Shown: positions 18,031 through 27,780 of the stretch, piece by piece
Position numbering within the stretch: the stretch's first letter is position 1
How the letters are laid out: each line of letters starts with the position of its first letter
Source: Iodobacter violaceini
Lineage (GTDB): Bacteria > Pseudomonadota > Gammaproteobacteria > Burkholderiales > Chitinibacteraceae
DNA length: 64,000 nucleotides
Reading direction: 5' to 3'
Assembly (NCBI RefSeq): GCF_011601265.1
Contig: NZ_JAAOLX010000014.1
Span: 1 to 64,000 of the forward strand
Translations under genes and position numbers: made by a program
The notes under the pieces: model-generated
The model's database searches: none
Told to the model about the DNA's origin: nothing
What the model saw: the letters and a program-made list of their open reading frames with translations, nothing else

Positions 18031-19287
18031 ATGCACCTGTCTGATTTAAAACACCTCCATGTTTCCGAACTTGTTGATATGGCTACGTCCTGCGAGATCG
18101 ACGGTGCAAACCGGCTGCGTAAGCAAGATCTTGTTTTTGCCATTCTGAAAACAAAAGCCAAAAAAGGCGAGAGCATTTACGGCGATGGTACGCTGGAAGT
18201 GTTGCCCGATGGCTTTGGTTTTTTGCGAAGCCCGGATACTTCCTATCTGGCCGGCCCTGACGATATTTATGTCAGCCCCAGCCAAATCCGCCGCTTTAAC
18301 CTGCATACCGGCGATACCATTGATGGCGAAATCCGAACGCCTAAAGATGGCGAACGCTACTTCGCTCTGGTTAAGGTTGATAAAGTAAATGGCGAGCCAC
18401 CAGAAAACGCCAAGCACAAAATTCTGTTTGAAAATTTAACTCCATTATTCCCCAATAAGCGTTTACATCTTGAGCGTGATATTCGTGCCGAAGAAAATGT
18501 TACCGGCCGTATCATTGATTTGATCGCGCCTATTGGTAAAGGCCAGCGCGCACTCTTAGTGGCGCCGCCTAAAACCGGTAAAACGGTGATGTTGCAGCAT
18601 ATTGCCCACGCAATCAGTGCGAATCACCCTGAAGTGATGCTGATTGTGCTGCTGATTGACGAACGCCCTGAAGAAGTAACCGAAATGCAGCGCTCCGTGA
18701 AGGGCGAAGTGGTTTCTTCTACCTTTGATGAGCCGGCAACACGTCACGTGCAAGTGGCCGAAATGGTCATTGAAAAAGCCAAGCGCCTTGTTGAGCACAA
18801 AAAAGACGTGGTGATTCTGCTGGATTCGATTACCCGATTAGCCCGTGCCTACAACACCGTAGTACCTGCCTCTGGCAAGGTATTGACGGGTGGTGTGGAT
18901 GCAAACGCATTGCAGCGTCCTAAGCGCTTCTTTGGTGCTGCGCGTAATATTGAAGAGGGTGGCAGCTTAACGATTATTGCCACTGCGCTGATTGATACCG
19001 GCAGCCGTATGGATGATGTGATTTACGAAGAATTCAAGGGAACGGGTAATAATGAAATCCACCTTGATCGTCGTATGGCAGAAAAACGTACTTATCCTGC
19101 ATTAAATGTAAATCGCTCCGGCACACGCCGTGAAGAATTGCTGATTCAGCAGGATCAATTGCAAAAGATTTGGGTTCTGCGCAAATTACTTTATCCAATG
19201 GATGATTTGGATGCGATGGAGTTCCTGCTTGATAAAATCAAAGGCACCAAAAATAATATGGATTTCTTTGATTCAATGCGCCGATAA
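18031..19287 (+). CDS. rho: Transcription termination factor Rho
   Basis: This 418-residue RNA helicase ends transcription at rut-containing RNAs and is the standard length. Visible are the N-terminal helix bundle, the RNA-binding cold-shock domain ([28 protein letters not shown]), Walker A in [12 protein letters not shown], Walker [13 protein letters not shown], the Q-loop region and the secondary RNA site (GKVLTGGVD). The start [14 protein letters not shown] aligns with other Rho proteins despite the missing ribosome site. Confidence 0.98.
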   Translation: MHLSDLKHLHVSELVDMATSCEIDGANRLRKQDLVFAILKTKAKKGESIYGDGTLEVLPDGFGFLRSPDTSYLAGPDDIYVSPSQIRRFNLHTGDTIDGEIRTPKDGERYFALVKVDKVNGEPPENAKHKILFENLTPLFPNKRLHLERDIRAEENVTGRIIDLIAPIGKGQRALLVAPPKTGKTVMLQHIAHAISANHPEVMLIVLLIDERPEEVTEMQRSVKGEVVSSTFDEPATRHVQVAEMVIEKAKRLVEHKKDVVILLDSITRLARAYNTVVPASGKVLTGGVDANALQRPKRFFGAARNIEEGGSLTIIATALIDTGSRMDDVIYEEFKGTGNNEIHLDRRMAEKRTYPALNVNRSGTRREELLIQQDQLQKIWVLRKLLYPMDDLDAMEFLLDKIKGTKNNMDFFDSMRR

Positions 19288-19391
19288 ACACATACAGCGC
19301 AGCTTGTTCTCAGTGCGCTTTTGTGCGATGATCTCGTTTTTATGGCTAGTGTTGGCACAACCCCAGCACGCTAAATGTAAAGGGAAGTAAA

Positions 19392-19649
19392 ATGAAAGAC
19401 GGTATTCACCCAGAATATAAAGATGTTGTATTCCAAGACGTAGCTGCTGATTTCACATTTATGAGCCGCTCTACTCTGACTGCTAAACAAACTATCGTTT
19501 GGACTGACGGCAAAGAATATCCACTGGTTAAGCTGGATATTTCTTCGGAATCACACCCATTCTACACCGGCAAACAAAAGATCGTGGACACTGCTGGTCG
19601 TATCGACAAGTTCCGTCAAAAATACAGCATGTACGGCAGCAAGGAATAA
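19392..19649 (+). CDS. rpmE2: 50S ribosomal protein L31, type B
   Basis: This 85-residue ribosomal protein begins [19 protein letters not shown] and ends [11 protein letters not shown]. It lacks the CxxC zinc ligands of type A L31 and has the longer type B form. In bacteria carrying both, type B is often Zur-repressed and replaces the zinc form under zinc starvation; I see no Zur palindrome here, so it may be the main L31. AAAGGGAAG precedes the ATG. It lies about 100 bases after rho. Confidence 0.95.
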   Translation: MKDGIHPEYKDVVFQDVAADFTFMSRSTLTAKQTIVWTDGKEYPLVKLDISSESHPFYTGKQKIVDTAGRIDKFRQKYSMYGSKE

Positions 19650-19669
19650 TTGTTCCTGCGCAGTATCTG

Positions 19670-19697
19670 AAAAAGGCAGCCGCGCGCTGCCTTTTTT
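19670..19697 (+). terminator. Rho-independent terminator after rpmE2
   Basis: An 11-bp stem AAAAAGGCAGC/GCTGCCTTTTT with loop CGCGC is followed by T residues. Confidence 0.9.
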
Positions 19698-19765
19698 GCA
19701 TTTTTAAGTTGTCTTTAAAAATCTGATCGTCATTTTCAGATTCCTGTAGGCCCCGGGCAAATACC

Positions 19766-21391
19766 ATGTTGACTTATATTCCTCCTCTAGAGCGTGAGCC
19801 GCAGGCTGCAGCTGCTGAAAAGCCCTGGCTGCTGTTGCTGCTTTGTTTGGTCTGGCTGCTGCCGGGCCTGATTGGGCATGATCCATGGAAGCCCGATGAA
19901 GTTGAAACTGCAGCCGTGATTCAGCAGTTTATGCATGGAGCGTATTGGTCTGTGCCCCAGTTTGCAGGGCAGCCTTATTTGGAGCACGCCCCTTTATATT
20001 ATTGGAGCGCGGCGCTGCTTGCGTGGCCTTTGCAAAAATTAGGTATGGCAGTGCACGATGCGGCACGGTTAACAACAGGCATCTGGATGGCGCTGGCTTT
20101 ATGGGGCTTGGGTCTGGCAGGGCGTGAGTTATACGGGCGCCGTTATGGCAGGGTTGCTGTTATTACGCTGATAGGCTGCATTGGGCTGATCATCTGGGGG
20201 CATCATTTGTCCCCTCAGGTTTTGGTTTTGACTGGGTTTGCCTGGCATATTTATGGATTAGCCTATGCCCTGCGCCAGCCTTTACGTGCGGGCTTAATAC
20301 TGGGGCTTGCATGGTTGCTGCTGCTTTTAGGGGGGAATTGGGCTGAGTTTTTGCTGGCACTTACTTCAGCATTGTTGTTGTTTTTATTCAGACCATGGCG
20401 AAACACCTCTTTTGGGGTGAGTTTGCTTTCTGCCCTGGTGATTGCTGTGCCGCTTAGTGCAATTTGGCCTATCGATCTTTATCAGCATGCGCGCCCGGTA
20501 TTTAATTTGTGGATTGATCAATATGCTCTGGGGCCATTTGGCGGCATGGCGGATTTTAAAGCATTTCATGCATTTGGCTTTTTCTCCTCGATTGTATTGT
20601 GGTTTGCCTGGCCAGCTTTGCCTCTGGCTATTTGGGGTTTATGGGCAAACCGCCGGCAGCTCATTCATCCTAAAATGCTTTTGCCTAGTGTTTTGCTGCT
20701 TTTGCATGTGCTTTGGTTTGTGATGGCAGGCGATGCGCGTGAGTCTCATGCGCTGATCGTGTTGCTGCCTTTGTCTATTCTTGGGGCCAGCGGAGTGGAT
20801 GATTTACGCCGTGGTGCAGCTCAGGCTCTGAATTGGTTTGGCCTGATGACTTTTGGCCTGTTCACTGCTTTGCTATGGCTGGGCTGGCTGGCGGTACACA
20901 CGGGCGCACCTGCCGGCCTGGCAAGGACCTTGCGTGAAGCAAGCCCTGCCTATCTGGAGCAATGGGATGTGCCGGGCATTATTTTTGCGATTGGCCTGAC
21001 TGTTATCTGGGGCATTGTTATTGCCCGTAAACGTCCGCCAGGGCGGCTGGCGGTAACTAATTGGGCGTGCGGGGTAACTTTGATCTGGGGCGTCTTAATC
21101 AGCCTCTGGCAGCCATGGCTGGATGCTCAGAAAAGCTATCGTGCGGTTTCATATTCTTTGCTGGGTGCAATGAAGGAGCAAAAAGGGTGTATCGACGGGC
21201 GAAATATTCCTTCTGCGCCGCTGGCTTCGTTTGAATATTTTGCGGGTATTACTTTGCAGCAGGGCACGAAGGCAGAGTCTTGCGGTTTGCGGATGACCAT
21301 TGGAGGCGAGCCGCTTGGGAGTACCGTTTTATGGCGTGGAAACCGGGCGGGTGAGCGTAAAGAATCTTTTGCACTCATTGTGGTTCAATAA
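19766..21391 (+). CDS. ArnT-like glycosyltransferase (GT39/GT83 family membrane protein)
   Basis: This 541-residue integral membrane protein resembles the ArnT/PMT superfamily, which moves sugars from undecaprenyl-phosphate carriers onto lipid A or other acceptors on the periplasmic side. About ten to twelve hydrophobic segments are visible. The family signature GHDPWKPDEVETA near residue 38 supplies the acidic residue of the first periplasmic loop, and EHAPLYYWSAALL follows as in ArnT-like proteins. The C-terminus (about 430-541) is a soluble periplasmic tail. The donor sugar and acceptor cannot be read from sequence. No lipid A modification genes are adjacent. Confidence 0.75.
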   Translation: MLTYIPPLEREPQAAAAEKPWLLLLLCLVWLLPGLIGHDPWKPDEVETAAVIQQFMHGAYWSVPQFAGQPYLEHAPLYYWSAALLAWPLQKLGMAVHDAARLTTGIWMALALWGLGLAGRELYGRRYGRVAVITLIGCIGLIIWGHHLSPQVLVLTGFAWHIYGLAYALRQPLRAGLILGLAWLLLLLGGNWAEFLLALTSALLLFLFRPWRNTSFGVSLLSALVIAVPLSAIWPIDLYQHARPVFNLWIDQYALGPFGGMADFKAFHAFGFFSSIVLWFAWPALPLAIWGLWANRRQLIHPKMLLPSVLLLLHVLWFVMAGDARESHALIVLLPLSILGASGVDDLRRGAAQALNWFGLMTFGLFTALLWLGWLAVHTGAPAGLARTLREASPAYLEQWDVPGIIFAIGLTVIWGIVIARKRPPGRLAVTNWACGVTLIWGVLISLWQPWLDAQKSYRAVSYSLLGAMKEQKGCIDGRNIPSAPLASFEYFAGITLQQGTKAESCGLRMTIGGEPLGSTVLWRGNRAGERKESFALIVVQ

Positions 21392-21393
21392 TT

Positions 21394-21421
21394 AAAAAGG
21401 ATCGCCCCGGCGATCCTTTTT
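21394..21421. terminator. Bidirectional terminator between convergent genes
   Basis: AAAAAGGATCGCC/GGCGATCCTTTTT form a 13-bp near-continuous stem with T runs on both strands. It serves the glycosyltransferase gene (+) and the DUF3149 gene (-). Confidence 0.9.
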
Positions 21422-21441
21422 AACAGCTTCAATTATATTAT

Positions 21442-21618
21442 TTATTGTTTACTGGTGTTTTTATCCAGTGTTTTTAAATGCGCTACAGTGTCTTCACTTA
21501 CTTTACGGCGTACATAGAAAAAAATATAGATAGCCATACCCAGGACGAAGAATATAGTAAATAAGCTTAATAAGCCGATATCGGAAGTAAACAGCGCTTG
21601 AAGTGGTGTATTTTCCAT
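21442..21618 (-). CDS. DUF3149 domain small membrane protein
   Basis: This 58-residue protein starts MENTPLQALFTSDIGLLSLF and has one hydrophobic helix (about residues 14-36) followed by a basic patch YVRRKVSED, suggesting a single-pass protein with a cytoplasmic C-terminus. It matches the pattern of the DUF3149 family of small proteobacterial membrane proteins, whose function is unknown. A longer reading from 21684 would add 22 residues with no family resemblance. It lies 85 bases downstream of the diguanylate cyclase gene on the same strand. Confidence 0.7.
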   Translation of the reverse strand: MENTPLQALFTSDIGLLSLFTIFFVLGMAIYIFFYVRRKVSEDTVAHLKTLDKNTSKQ

Positions 21619-21702
21619 GATGACCGCCATATATTTATATATATGATATATAAATACAAACTGGGCCTGTGGGTATTGATGCATATCAATTTTTATATGT
21701 CA

Positions 21703-23538
21703 TTACTTATTAAAAATAACGGTTTGATTTCTTCCATCGTGTTTAGCCTGATACAGTGCCTGATCGGCGCGTTTAAGTATCCGGTCAATTTTTTGATCAT
21801 CGGCTTCTAAAATAGTCAGCCCAAGACTGGCTGTGAATTGTAAGGTTTGCTTGTCAGTTAATGAAATACGCTGTGCTTCAATTCTTTGTCTTAAGCGCTC
21901 CGCAACCGGGAAACCTTTTTCTAAATCGGTTTCTGGCAACAAAATAGCAAATTCTTCACCGCCAATACGGCCAATAATATCAATGTCTCTGAGAGTAGAC
22001 TGGCAAAGCCCGGCTAAACTTTGAATTGCTATATCGCCCGTATCATGTCCCCAGTTATCATTAATTTTTTTGAAATGGTCAATATCGAGCATGATCACAA
22101 TAAGGGGCTGCTGGTTGCGTTTAGCACGTGCAATTTCATGGTTAGCACGCTCGGTAAAATAAGCACGGTTAAATAAACCGGATAAGCTGTCTATGGTTGC
22201 CCTGTGCTGAAGATCGGCCTCCAGCTGTTTTTTACTGGTGATATCACTAATACCAATCATGATGGTGGTTGATTGATTGGTTTCATGCACAGACATAGAT
22301 AAATTACCCCAGAAGGGCTGTCCGTCTTTGCGTTGCAGCAAGACCTCTATATTGTGCTGGGCATCGCCTTGATGAATTCTTTGCACCTGTTCCATGAAGG
22401 TCAGTTTAGATTTATATAGTTCGAATGCACGCTGAGAAAGTGCCCCTGCCTGAGTCTGGTCAAATAATTCAGCGGCCTGATGATTGATATAGGTAATAAA
22501 ATAATCAGGCATGCGCGCTAATACAATAGCGACTGGGCTGGTTTCAATCATCTGGCGAAAACGGGCTTCACTTGCATTTAAATATTTTTCTTTTTTATGC
22601 AGGTTTTGCGTGAGCCGGTGCGAGCGCCAGAAGAAATAGCACATCAGCAGGGCCATGATCAGTAATATGCCCCCGCCAAATAAATAATAAAGTGTGTTTT
22701 TGTGCCAGAGAAGTAAATAGTCTTCTGATGACACATTCACTACAACAATAAATGGGGTGTCTTTGATCGGGTGATAACTGCTGATGCTTTGTGTTGGCTC
22801 GGTATGGCTAATTAATGCACTGCTTTCTTTGCCGTTCATTAAATTTTGAATAACGAGGTCATCAAATACAGGTGCAGAGGCGTGAGAAGGGTATTTAGCT
22901 AATACGCCTTTGTTCTGGTCTATAAGATGGATGCTGGCATGCTTGCCAATATTTTGGTTGCTGAGCAGATTGTCTAAATAATTGCGGGTAACACTGGCAA
23001 CAATCAGGCCGGAAAAATCGGCCATCAGCGATTCCACTCTGCGCGCAACAATTATGCCTGTGTTTTCACTGCGGTTTGAAAGACGGGCATAAATTTTTTC
23101 CTGGTAACGATTATTGCGGACAAGTTGAAAGTAATCGTTATTGATAAGCTGGCCGCTGCCTGGCGTATCTAATGCACGGTGACTGATATTACTATTGCTG
23201 CTGACCAGCATAATGTTGTCGGCCTGATGAATTTGCAGCAGTTTATCTAATAAAATATTTTGCAATTCCTGATTGCGGGCGCTGCTTTTTTCGGTATTGC
23301 TTAAATCATCCGGGCTGATTTTATCACTCAGATCTTTGAGGATAATGTCGATTTCTCTTAACGAGCTGCTAATCTGGCTGGCAATTGTGCTGGATTGATG
23401 GGCAGCTTCAAGGCGTGTGCGCTGTACTTCTACTTGATAAGAGCTATTCACCTGATAGGCAAGAATAAATATCATCCCCAGACCAAAAAGCATGGCAAGC
23501 AGGGTTATAAAAGCAGATTGGCGAGTGGTCCAGTTCAT
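21703..23538 (-). CDS. Membrane-bound sensor diguanylate cyclase (Cache-PAS-GGDEF)
   Basis: This 611-residue protein probably makes cyclic di-GMP from two GTP. An N-terminal membrane helix (about 12-32) and a second at about 283-305 enclose a periplasmic Cache-like sensor domain. A PAS domain follows (about 325-440), then a GGDEF domain (about 450-611) with active-site motif GRIGGEEFAILLPE. RDID just upstream is a consensus RxxD inhibitory site, so product feedback is likely. No EAL domain is present. The next gene upstream on the same strand, 40 bases away, encodes YajQ, whose family includes c-di-GMP-binding members. The ligand sensed is unknown. Confidence 0.9.
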   Translation of the reverse strand: MNWTTRQSAFITLLAMLFGLGMIFILAYQVNSSYQVEVQRTRLEAAHQSSTIASQISSSLREIDIILKDLSDKISPDDLSNTEKSSARNQELQNILLDKLLQIHQADNIMLVSSNSNISHRALDTPGSGQLINNDYFQLVRNNRYQEKIYARLSNRSENTGIIVARRVESLMADFSGLIVASVTRNYLDNLLSNQNIGKHASIHLIDQNKGVLAKYPSHASAPVFDDLVIQNLMNGKESSALISHTEPTQSISSYHPIKDTPFIVVVNVSSEDYLLLWHKNTLYYLFGGGILLIMALLMCYFFWRSHRLTQNLHKKEKYLNASEARFRQMIETSPVAIVLARMPDYFITYINHQAAELFDQTQAGALSQRAFELYKSKLTFMEQVQRIHQGDAQHNIEVLLQRKDGQPFWGNLSMSVHETNQSTTIMIGISDITSKKQLEADLQHRATIDSLSGLFNRAYFTERANHEIARAKRNQQPLIVIMLDIDHFKKINDNWGHDTGDIAIQSLAGLCQSTLRDIDIIGRIGGEEFAILLPETDLEKGFPVAERLRQRIEAQRISLTDKQTLQFTASLGLTILEADDQKIDRILKRADQALYQAKHDGRNQTVIFNK

Positions 23539-23578
23539 GGTGTGGGCGGCAGAAACTCTGCCGCCCTGATCCTAAGTA

Positions 23579-24073
23579 TTAGTCGCGGAAGTTTTGATAT
23601 TGTAATGGGAAGTCAGTAATGGATTTTCTCATTAATGCAATCACTTCCTGCAGGATGTCGCGCTTGGCACCTGTTACACGCACGGTATCACCCTGAATCG
23701 CTGTTTGCACTTTCAGCTTTTCATCTTTAATCAGTTTGATGATTCTTTTGGCTAAATCCTGATCAATCCCCGCCTTGATTTTCATTTCTACTTTGACTTT
23801 GTTGCCGGATACTTTTTGTACATCACCGCTTTCCAGGCGTTTGCTGCTGTCAGCTTCTTTTTTTTCCAGTGCAGGAAATAAAATGTCTTTAATCTGATCG
23901 AGCTGAGCGTTTGAATCACCATGCAAAGTGATGGTTTCATCTTTTTCGTTTAAATCGACTTTGGCGCTGGTGCCTTTAAAATCAAAGCGATTATTGATGA
24001 CGCGTTCAACAGCATCAATCGCGTTTTTAAGGGCGACCATATCGAGTTCGGAGCTGATATCGAAAGAAGGCAT
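23579..24073 (-). CDS. yajQ: YajQ family nucleotide-binding (c-di-GMP effector) protein
   Basis: This 164-residue protein starts MPSFDISSELDMVALKNAID and ends SITDFPLQYQNFRD, both nearly invariant in YajQ. It has two RRM-like alpha/beta domains. Family members bind nucleic acids or nucleotides, and some, first described in Xanthomonas, bind c-di-GMP with high affinity and act as transcriptional co-regulators. GGAG lies upstream of the ATG. Its position directly before a diguanylate cyclase gene strengthens, but does not prove, a c-di-GMP role here. Confidence 0.93.
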   Translation of the reverse strand: MPSFDISSELDMVALKNAIDAVERVINNRFDFKGTSAKVDLNEKDETITLHGDSNAQLDQIKDILFPALEKKEADSSKRLESGDVQKVSGNKVKVEMKIKAGIDQDLAKRIIKLIKDEKLKVQTAIQGDTVRVTGAKRDILQEVIALMRKSITDFPLQYQNFRD

Positions 24074-24127
24074 GGGCTTCTCCTTTATAGTAAGTAGTGA
24101 ATTAAAGCTATTTGGGCCGTTTGCTGT

Positions 24128-24439
24128 TTAAGCAAAATGGCAAACATAATGCAGTGTTTCTATCGTTTCAATGTCAAAACTGGAGTTAGCAGGTACATTG
24201 AAGCTTTGGCCTGCAGTATAGGGGGTGGCTGCAGATTCACCGGCCAGTTTTACATGGCAGAGGCCATCAATGATTTCCATGATCTCTGCAGCGCCGGTGT
24301 TAAAAGTTAAAGCAGATGGCAAAATAACGCCGACGGTTTTCTTTTCGCCGCTTGCTAATATGAGGGTGTGAGATACACAGCGCCCGTCAAAATAGACATT
24401 GCCTTTTTTTAATACAGATACATTATCGAATTGCGACAT
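24128..24439 (-). CDS. ppnP: Pyrimidine/purine nucleoside phosphorylase PpnP
   Basis: This 103-residue cupin-fold protein matches PpnP (formerly YaiE, DUF1255), which splits several nucleosides with phosphate to free bases and ribose-1-phosphate. Typical segments are VYFDGRCVSHTL, KKTVGVILP, FNTGAAEIMEIIDG and SFNVPANSSFDI. Length is normal. It lies 10 bases after the DUF2788 gene and 54 before yajQ, on the same strand. Confidence 0.93.
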   Translation of the reverse strand: MSQFDNVSVLKKGNVYFDGRCVSHTLILASGEKKTVGVILPSALTFNTGAAEIMEIIDGLCHVKLAGESAATPYTAGQSFNVPANSSFDIETIETLHYVCHFA

Positions 24440-24449
24440 GATTTACTCT

Positions 24450-24671
24450 TTATTTTTGAATGATTTCGGTCAGTACGGTTTTAACAATAAAGCCAAATAC
24501 ACCGAAGCCTAAGGTGAAAAATAGGACGAGTGAGCCATAGCGGCCGGCTTTAGAGTCAGCTGCTAAGCGATAAATAATAAAACCCATATAAATGATGAGG
24601 CCGGTGCAGAGAATGGATACCGATAAAGTGGTAAATGTTTCCTCTGAAATGTTTTTAAATGCCTCAAGCAT
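24450..24671 (-). CDS. DUF2788 domain small membrane protein
   Basis: This 73-residue protein has two predicted membrane helices separated by a short loop with LAADSKAGRYGSL, the pattern of DUF2788 proteins, whose function is unknown. ATG 24671 is chosen because AAGGGA lies 6-11 bases upstream; an in-frame ATG at 24701 would add ten residues overlapping the terminator stem. Four tightly spaced minus-strand genes (this, ppnP, yajQ, the cyclase) may form an operon. Confidence 0.75.
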   Translation of the reverse strand: MLEAFKNISEETFTTLSVSILCTGLIIYMGFIIYRLAADSKAGRYGSLVLFFTLGFGVFGFIVKTVLTEIIQK

Positions 24672-24696
24672 GGCGTTTCCCTTGGTTCTGTTGACG

Positions 24697-24725
24697 AACA
24701 AAGCCGGCAGTAAGCCGGCTTTGTT
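24697..24725 (-). terminator. Rho-independent terminator after argG
   Basis: A 12-bp perfect stem AACAAAGCCGGC/GCCGGCTTTGTT with loop AGTAA lies between argG and the DUF2788 gene. The T tract on the minus strand is short (TTTGTT), so some read-through is possible. Confidence 0.75.
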
Positions 24726-24741
24726 TTAATCATATCTAAAC

Positions 24742-25956
24742 TTACGAGCGTAATTTAGCGGCAATTCTCATACGCAATGCATTCAGTTTGATAAAGCCTG
24801 CAGCATCAGCCTGATTATAAGCCCCGCCATCGTCTTCAAAGGTAGCAATATTGGCATCAAACAGCGATTCTTTAGAATCACGTCCCACCACAATCACATT
24901 GCCTTTATAGAGCTTCACGCGCACCCAGCCATTTACATGGGCCTGGCTGGCGTCAATCATGCTTTGCAGCATCAGACGCTCAGGTGCCCACCAGTAACCG
25001 TTGTAAATCAGGCTGGCATATTTAGGCATCAGCTCGTCTTTCAGGTGAGCCACTTCGCGGTCAAGACAGATGGATTCAATAGCACGGTGCGCTTTAAGCA
25101 TAATCGTGCCGCCTGGGGTTTCGTAGCAGCCGCGGCTCTTCATACCCACAAAGCGGTTTTCAACCAGATCAAGACGGCCAATGCCGTGCTTACCACCCAG
25201 CTGATTGAGTGTGGCCAGTACGGTAGCCGGGCTCATTTTTACGCCGTTGATGCCGGTGATATCGCCTTTTTCATATTCAAGCTCTACATATTCTGCAGCA
25301 TCAGGTGCTTTTTCCGGGCTGACAGACCATAGCCACATATCTTCTTCCGGCTCATCGGCAGGGTTTTCTAATACCTGGCCTTCGTAAGAGATATGCAGCA
25401 GGTTGGCATCCATAGAATAAGGGCTGCCGCCATTCTTTTTCTTGGCGATATCTATGCCGTGTTTTTCAGCGTAATCCAGCAGTTTCTCACGGCTGTTTAA
25501 ATCCCACTCACGCCATGGCGCAATCACTTTGATGTCCGGGCGCAGGGCGTAATAGCCCAGCTCGAAGCGAACCTGATCATTGCCCTTGCCTGTAGCGCCG
25601 TGGCTGACTGCATCTGCCCCGGTTAAGTTCGCGATTTCAATCTGACGCTTGGCAATCAGCGGGCGGGCAATGGATGTACCCAGCAGGTATTCGCCTTCGT
25701 AAACGGTGTTGGCGCGAAACATGGGGAAGACAAAGTCACGAACGAATTCTTCGCGTAAATCATCAATAAAAATATTCTCTGGCTTAATGCCAAAATTCAC
25801 TGCTTTTTGGCGGGCAGGCTCCAGCTCTTCACCCTGGCCCAGGTCTGCGGTAAAAGTCACCACTTCGCATTGATATGTATCTTGCAACCACTTCAGAATT
25901 ACCGAGGTATCGAGGCCACCAGAGTAGGCAAGAACCGCTTTTTTTACGTCAGACAT
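24742..25956 (-). CDS. argG: Argininosuccinate synthase
   Basis: This 404-residue enzyme joins citrulline and aspartate using ATP, the penultimate step of arginine synthesis. The start [19 protein letters not shown] carries the PP-loop ([10 protein letters not shown]); [15 protein letters not shown] and [17 protein letters not shown]-like segments are conserved. An ATG 78 bases upstream is in frame but lies inside the preceding gap and would add no family sequence. It follows the LysE-type exporter gene by 31 bases on the same strand, with argF further upstream. Confidence 0.97.
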   Translation of the reverse strand: MSDVKKAVLAYSGGLDTSVILKWLQDTYQCEVVTFTADLGQGEELEPARQKAVNFGIKPENIFIDDLREEFVRDFVFPMFRANTVYEGEYLLGTSIARPLIAKRQIEIANLTGADAVSHGATGKGNDQVRFELGYYALRPDIKVIAPWREWDLNSREKLLDYAEKHGIDIAKKKNGGSPYSMDANLLHISYEGQVLENPADEPEEDMWLWSVSPEKAPDAAEYVELEYEKGDITGINGVKMSPATVLATLNQLGGKHGIGRLDLVENRFVGMKSRGCYETPGGTIMLKAHRAIESICLDREVAHLKDELMPKYASLIYNGYWWAPERLMLQSMIDASQAHVNGWVRVKLYKGNVIVVGRDSKESLFDANIATFEDDGGAYNQADAAGFIKLNALRMRIAAKLRS

Positions 25957-25987
25957 GAGAACTCCAAGAGGGGGAGAAAGGCAAGGA

Positions 25988-26608
25988 TTAGTGAAAGAGA
26001 GCAAGCCGCGCACCAAAACTGATGAAAAGTACACCGGTCAGGCGAGCCAGCCAACGGCCCAGCCACTGTTTGCCTGCTAGTCGCCTGGAAAGGCCAGCAC
26101 CAGCAAAAATTAAAAAGGTCAGATAAGCCAGACTTACGGCTTGTACGATCATGCCAAGTACTACAAAAGTGAGCGGAATCCGGTCATAAGTCGGGTCCAC
26201 AAACTGGGGGAAGAATGCCATAAAAAACAAAATTGCTTTCACATTTACAAGCGAAATAGACAGTGCCTGCTTATAAATATGGCCGGACGGTATTTCAACC
26301 GCTTTTTGATTGCCTGCCTGAGGTTTTGGCAGCAGCATTTTGATGCCCATCCATGCTAAATAGGCGGCTCCGGCGTAGCGAACCATATCAAATGCTGCAG
26401 GATGAGTACGCATCAAAGATGCAACACCCACACTGGCGAGTAACATCAGGATTAAATCGCCGGTCACAATGCCTGCGGCGGCAGCATAACCTGCACGTAC
26501 GCCTTGTTTGGCTGCAACAGACAAAGCGAAAATCGAGTTTGGCCCCGGCAATAAAATGATAAATATAGTGCCGAGCAAATAACTGCTTAAATCGGTAATG
26601 CCAAACAT
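25988..26608 (-). CDS. LysE/RhtB family amino acid exporter
   Basis: This 206-residue inner-membrane protein has about six hydrophobic helices and the LysE/RhtB signature [20 protein letters not shown] near the N-terminus, with [15 protein letters not shown] following. The family exports amino acids and derivatives such as lysine, arginine, homoserine or leucine. Its place between argF and argG suggests arginine or an arginine precursor as substrate; this is an inference from context. AGGA lies 9 bases before the ATG. Confidence 0.9.
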   Translation of the reverse strand: MFGITDLSSYLLGTIFIILLPGPNSIFALSVAAKQGVRAGYAAAAGIVTGDLILMLLASVGVASLMRTHPAAFDMVRYAGAAYLAWMGIKMLLPKPQAGNQKAVEIPSGHIYKQALSISLVNVKAILFFMAFFPQFVDPTYDRIPLTFVVLGMIVQAVSLAYLTFLIFAGAGLSRRLAGKQWLGRWLARLTGVLFISFGARLALFH

Positions 26609-26717
26609 GAAGTGCGATCCTGTATTACTGGGCTATCCGGCGCTGAAAATGCGTCATTTTTTAAATCTTGGTGCTCTAAACGAGGGTAAATGACCAGTTT
26701 TGCTTATTTTTGAGCGT

Positions 26718-27632
26718 TTAGCCCTCTACTTTACCCAGTAATAGATATTCAATCACTGCTTTTTGCGTATGCATGCGATTTTCTGCTTCATCCCACACGA
26801 CAGATTGCGGGCCATCGATCACTTCAGGATCAACTTCTTCACCGCGATGAGCAGGCAGACAGTGCATAAACATGGCGTTGGCCTTGGCTTGCAGCATCAC
26901 TTTTTCGCTGACCTTGTAGTGCAAAAAGTCTTTTCTGCGCTGCAGTGTTTCACGCTCAAATCCCATTGAGGTGCAAACGTCAGTGGTGACGATGTCGGCA
27001 TCTCTGGCGGCCTGATAAGGATCGTAAAAGGTTTCAAAATGCTCAGCGCCGTATTTTTGTCCATCCAGGATGGTCATTTCATAGCCACGCGGGCAGGCCT
27101 GATTGAGCTTAAAGTTAAAAATTTTGGCAGCTTGCAGCCAGGTGCGGGAGATATTATTGCTGTCGCCGATCCATGCCACGGTTTTGCCTTCGATCGAGCC
27201 ATTTTTTTCGATATAGGTAAAAATATCGGCCAGAATCTGGCATGGGTGGTATTCATTAGTCAGCCCGTTAATCACAGGGACTAAAGAATTATCGGCAAAG
27301 CGCTCAACAATGCTTTGCTCAAAAGTGCGCACCATCACAATATTGGTCATGCGGCTAATGACTTTTGCCACATCTTCGATCGGCTCGCCACGGCCCAGCT
27401 GGGTGTCTTTTGATTGCAAAAACATCGCATGACCACCGAATTGCGCCATGCCGGCTTCAAAAGAAACGCGGGTGCGGGTCGATGATTTTTCAAAGATCAT
27501 GGCTAAAACTTTGCCAATCAGCGGCTGGTAAAGCTCGCCTGCGGCTAGTTTTGCTTTAAGAATGGCGGCGCGTTTGAACAGGTAATCGTATTCTTCGCGG
27601 GTGAAATCAGTAAATTGCAGATAATGGCGCAT
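26718..27632 (-). CDS. argF: Ornithine carbamoyltransferase (anabolic)
   Basis: This 304-residue enzyme forms citrulline from ornithine and carbamoyl phosphate. The carbamoyl phosphate loop FEKSSTRTRVSFE, the HPCQ motif and the ornithine-binding HCLPAHRGEEVD are intact. Length suits the biosynthetic type. It is the first gene of an apparent argF-lysE-argG run. I see no clear Shine-Dalgarno before its ATG and no convincing ARG box. Confidence 0.97.
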   Translation of the reverse strand: MRHYLQFTDFTREEYDYLFKRAAILKAKLAAGELYQPLIGKVLAMIFEKSSTRTRVSFEAGMAQFGGHAMFLQSKDTQLGRGEPIEDVAKVISRMTNIVMVRTFEQSIVERFADNSLVPVINGLTNEYHPCQILADIFTYIEKNGSIEGKTVAWIGDSNNISRTWLQAAKIFNFKLNQACPRGYEMTILDGQKYGAEHFETFYDPYQAARDADIVTTDVCTSMGFERETLQRRKDFLHYKVSEKVMLQAKANAMFMHCLPAHRGEEVDPEVIDGPQSVVWDEAENRMHTQKAVIEYLLLGKVEG

Positions 27633-27780
27633 AGGGAACAGTCCGAATGGGCTGCCGGTTCAAAAAAGGATTAACCGTGGTGTGCCCGAAGCTGTGATCT
27701 GCTGTGCTGTGCACAATTTCTTACAGGTTTTCAAGGCGATGCCAAGGTTATTCATGCAGACCATGCGGCCTTCATTTTTG

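Noticed and set aside
19288-19391. Possible Zur site before rpmE2
   Set aside because: Type B L31 genes are often Zur-controlled, so I looked for a dyad with AT-rich arms; none was found.
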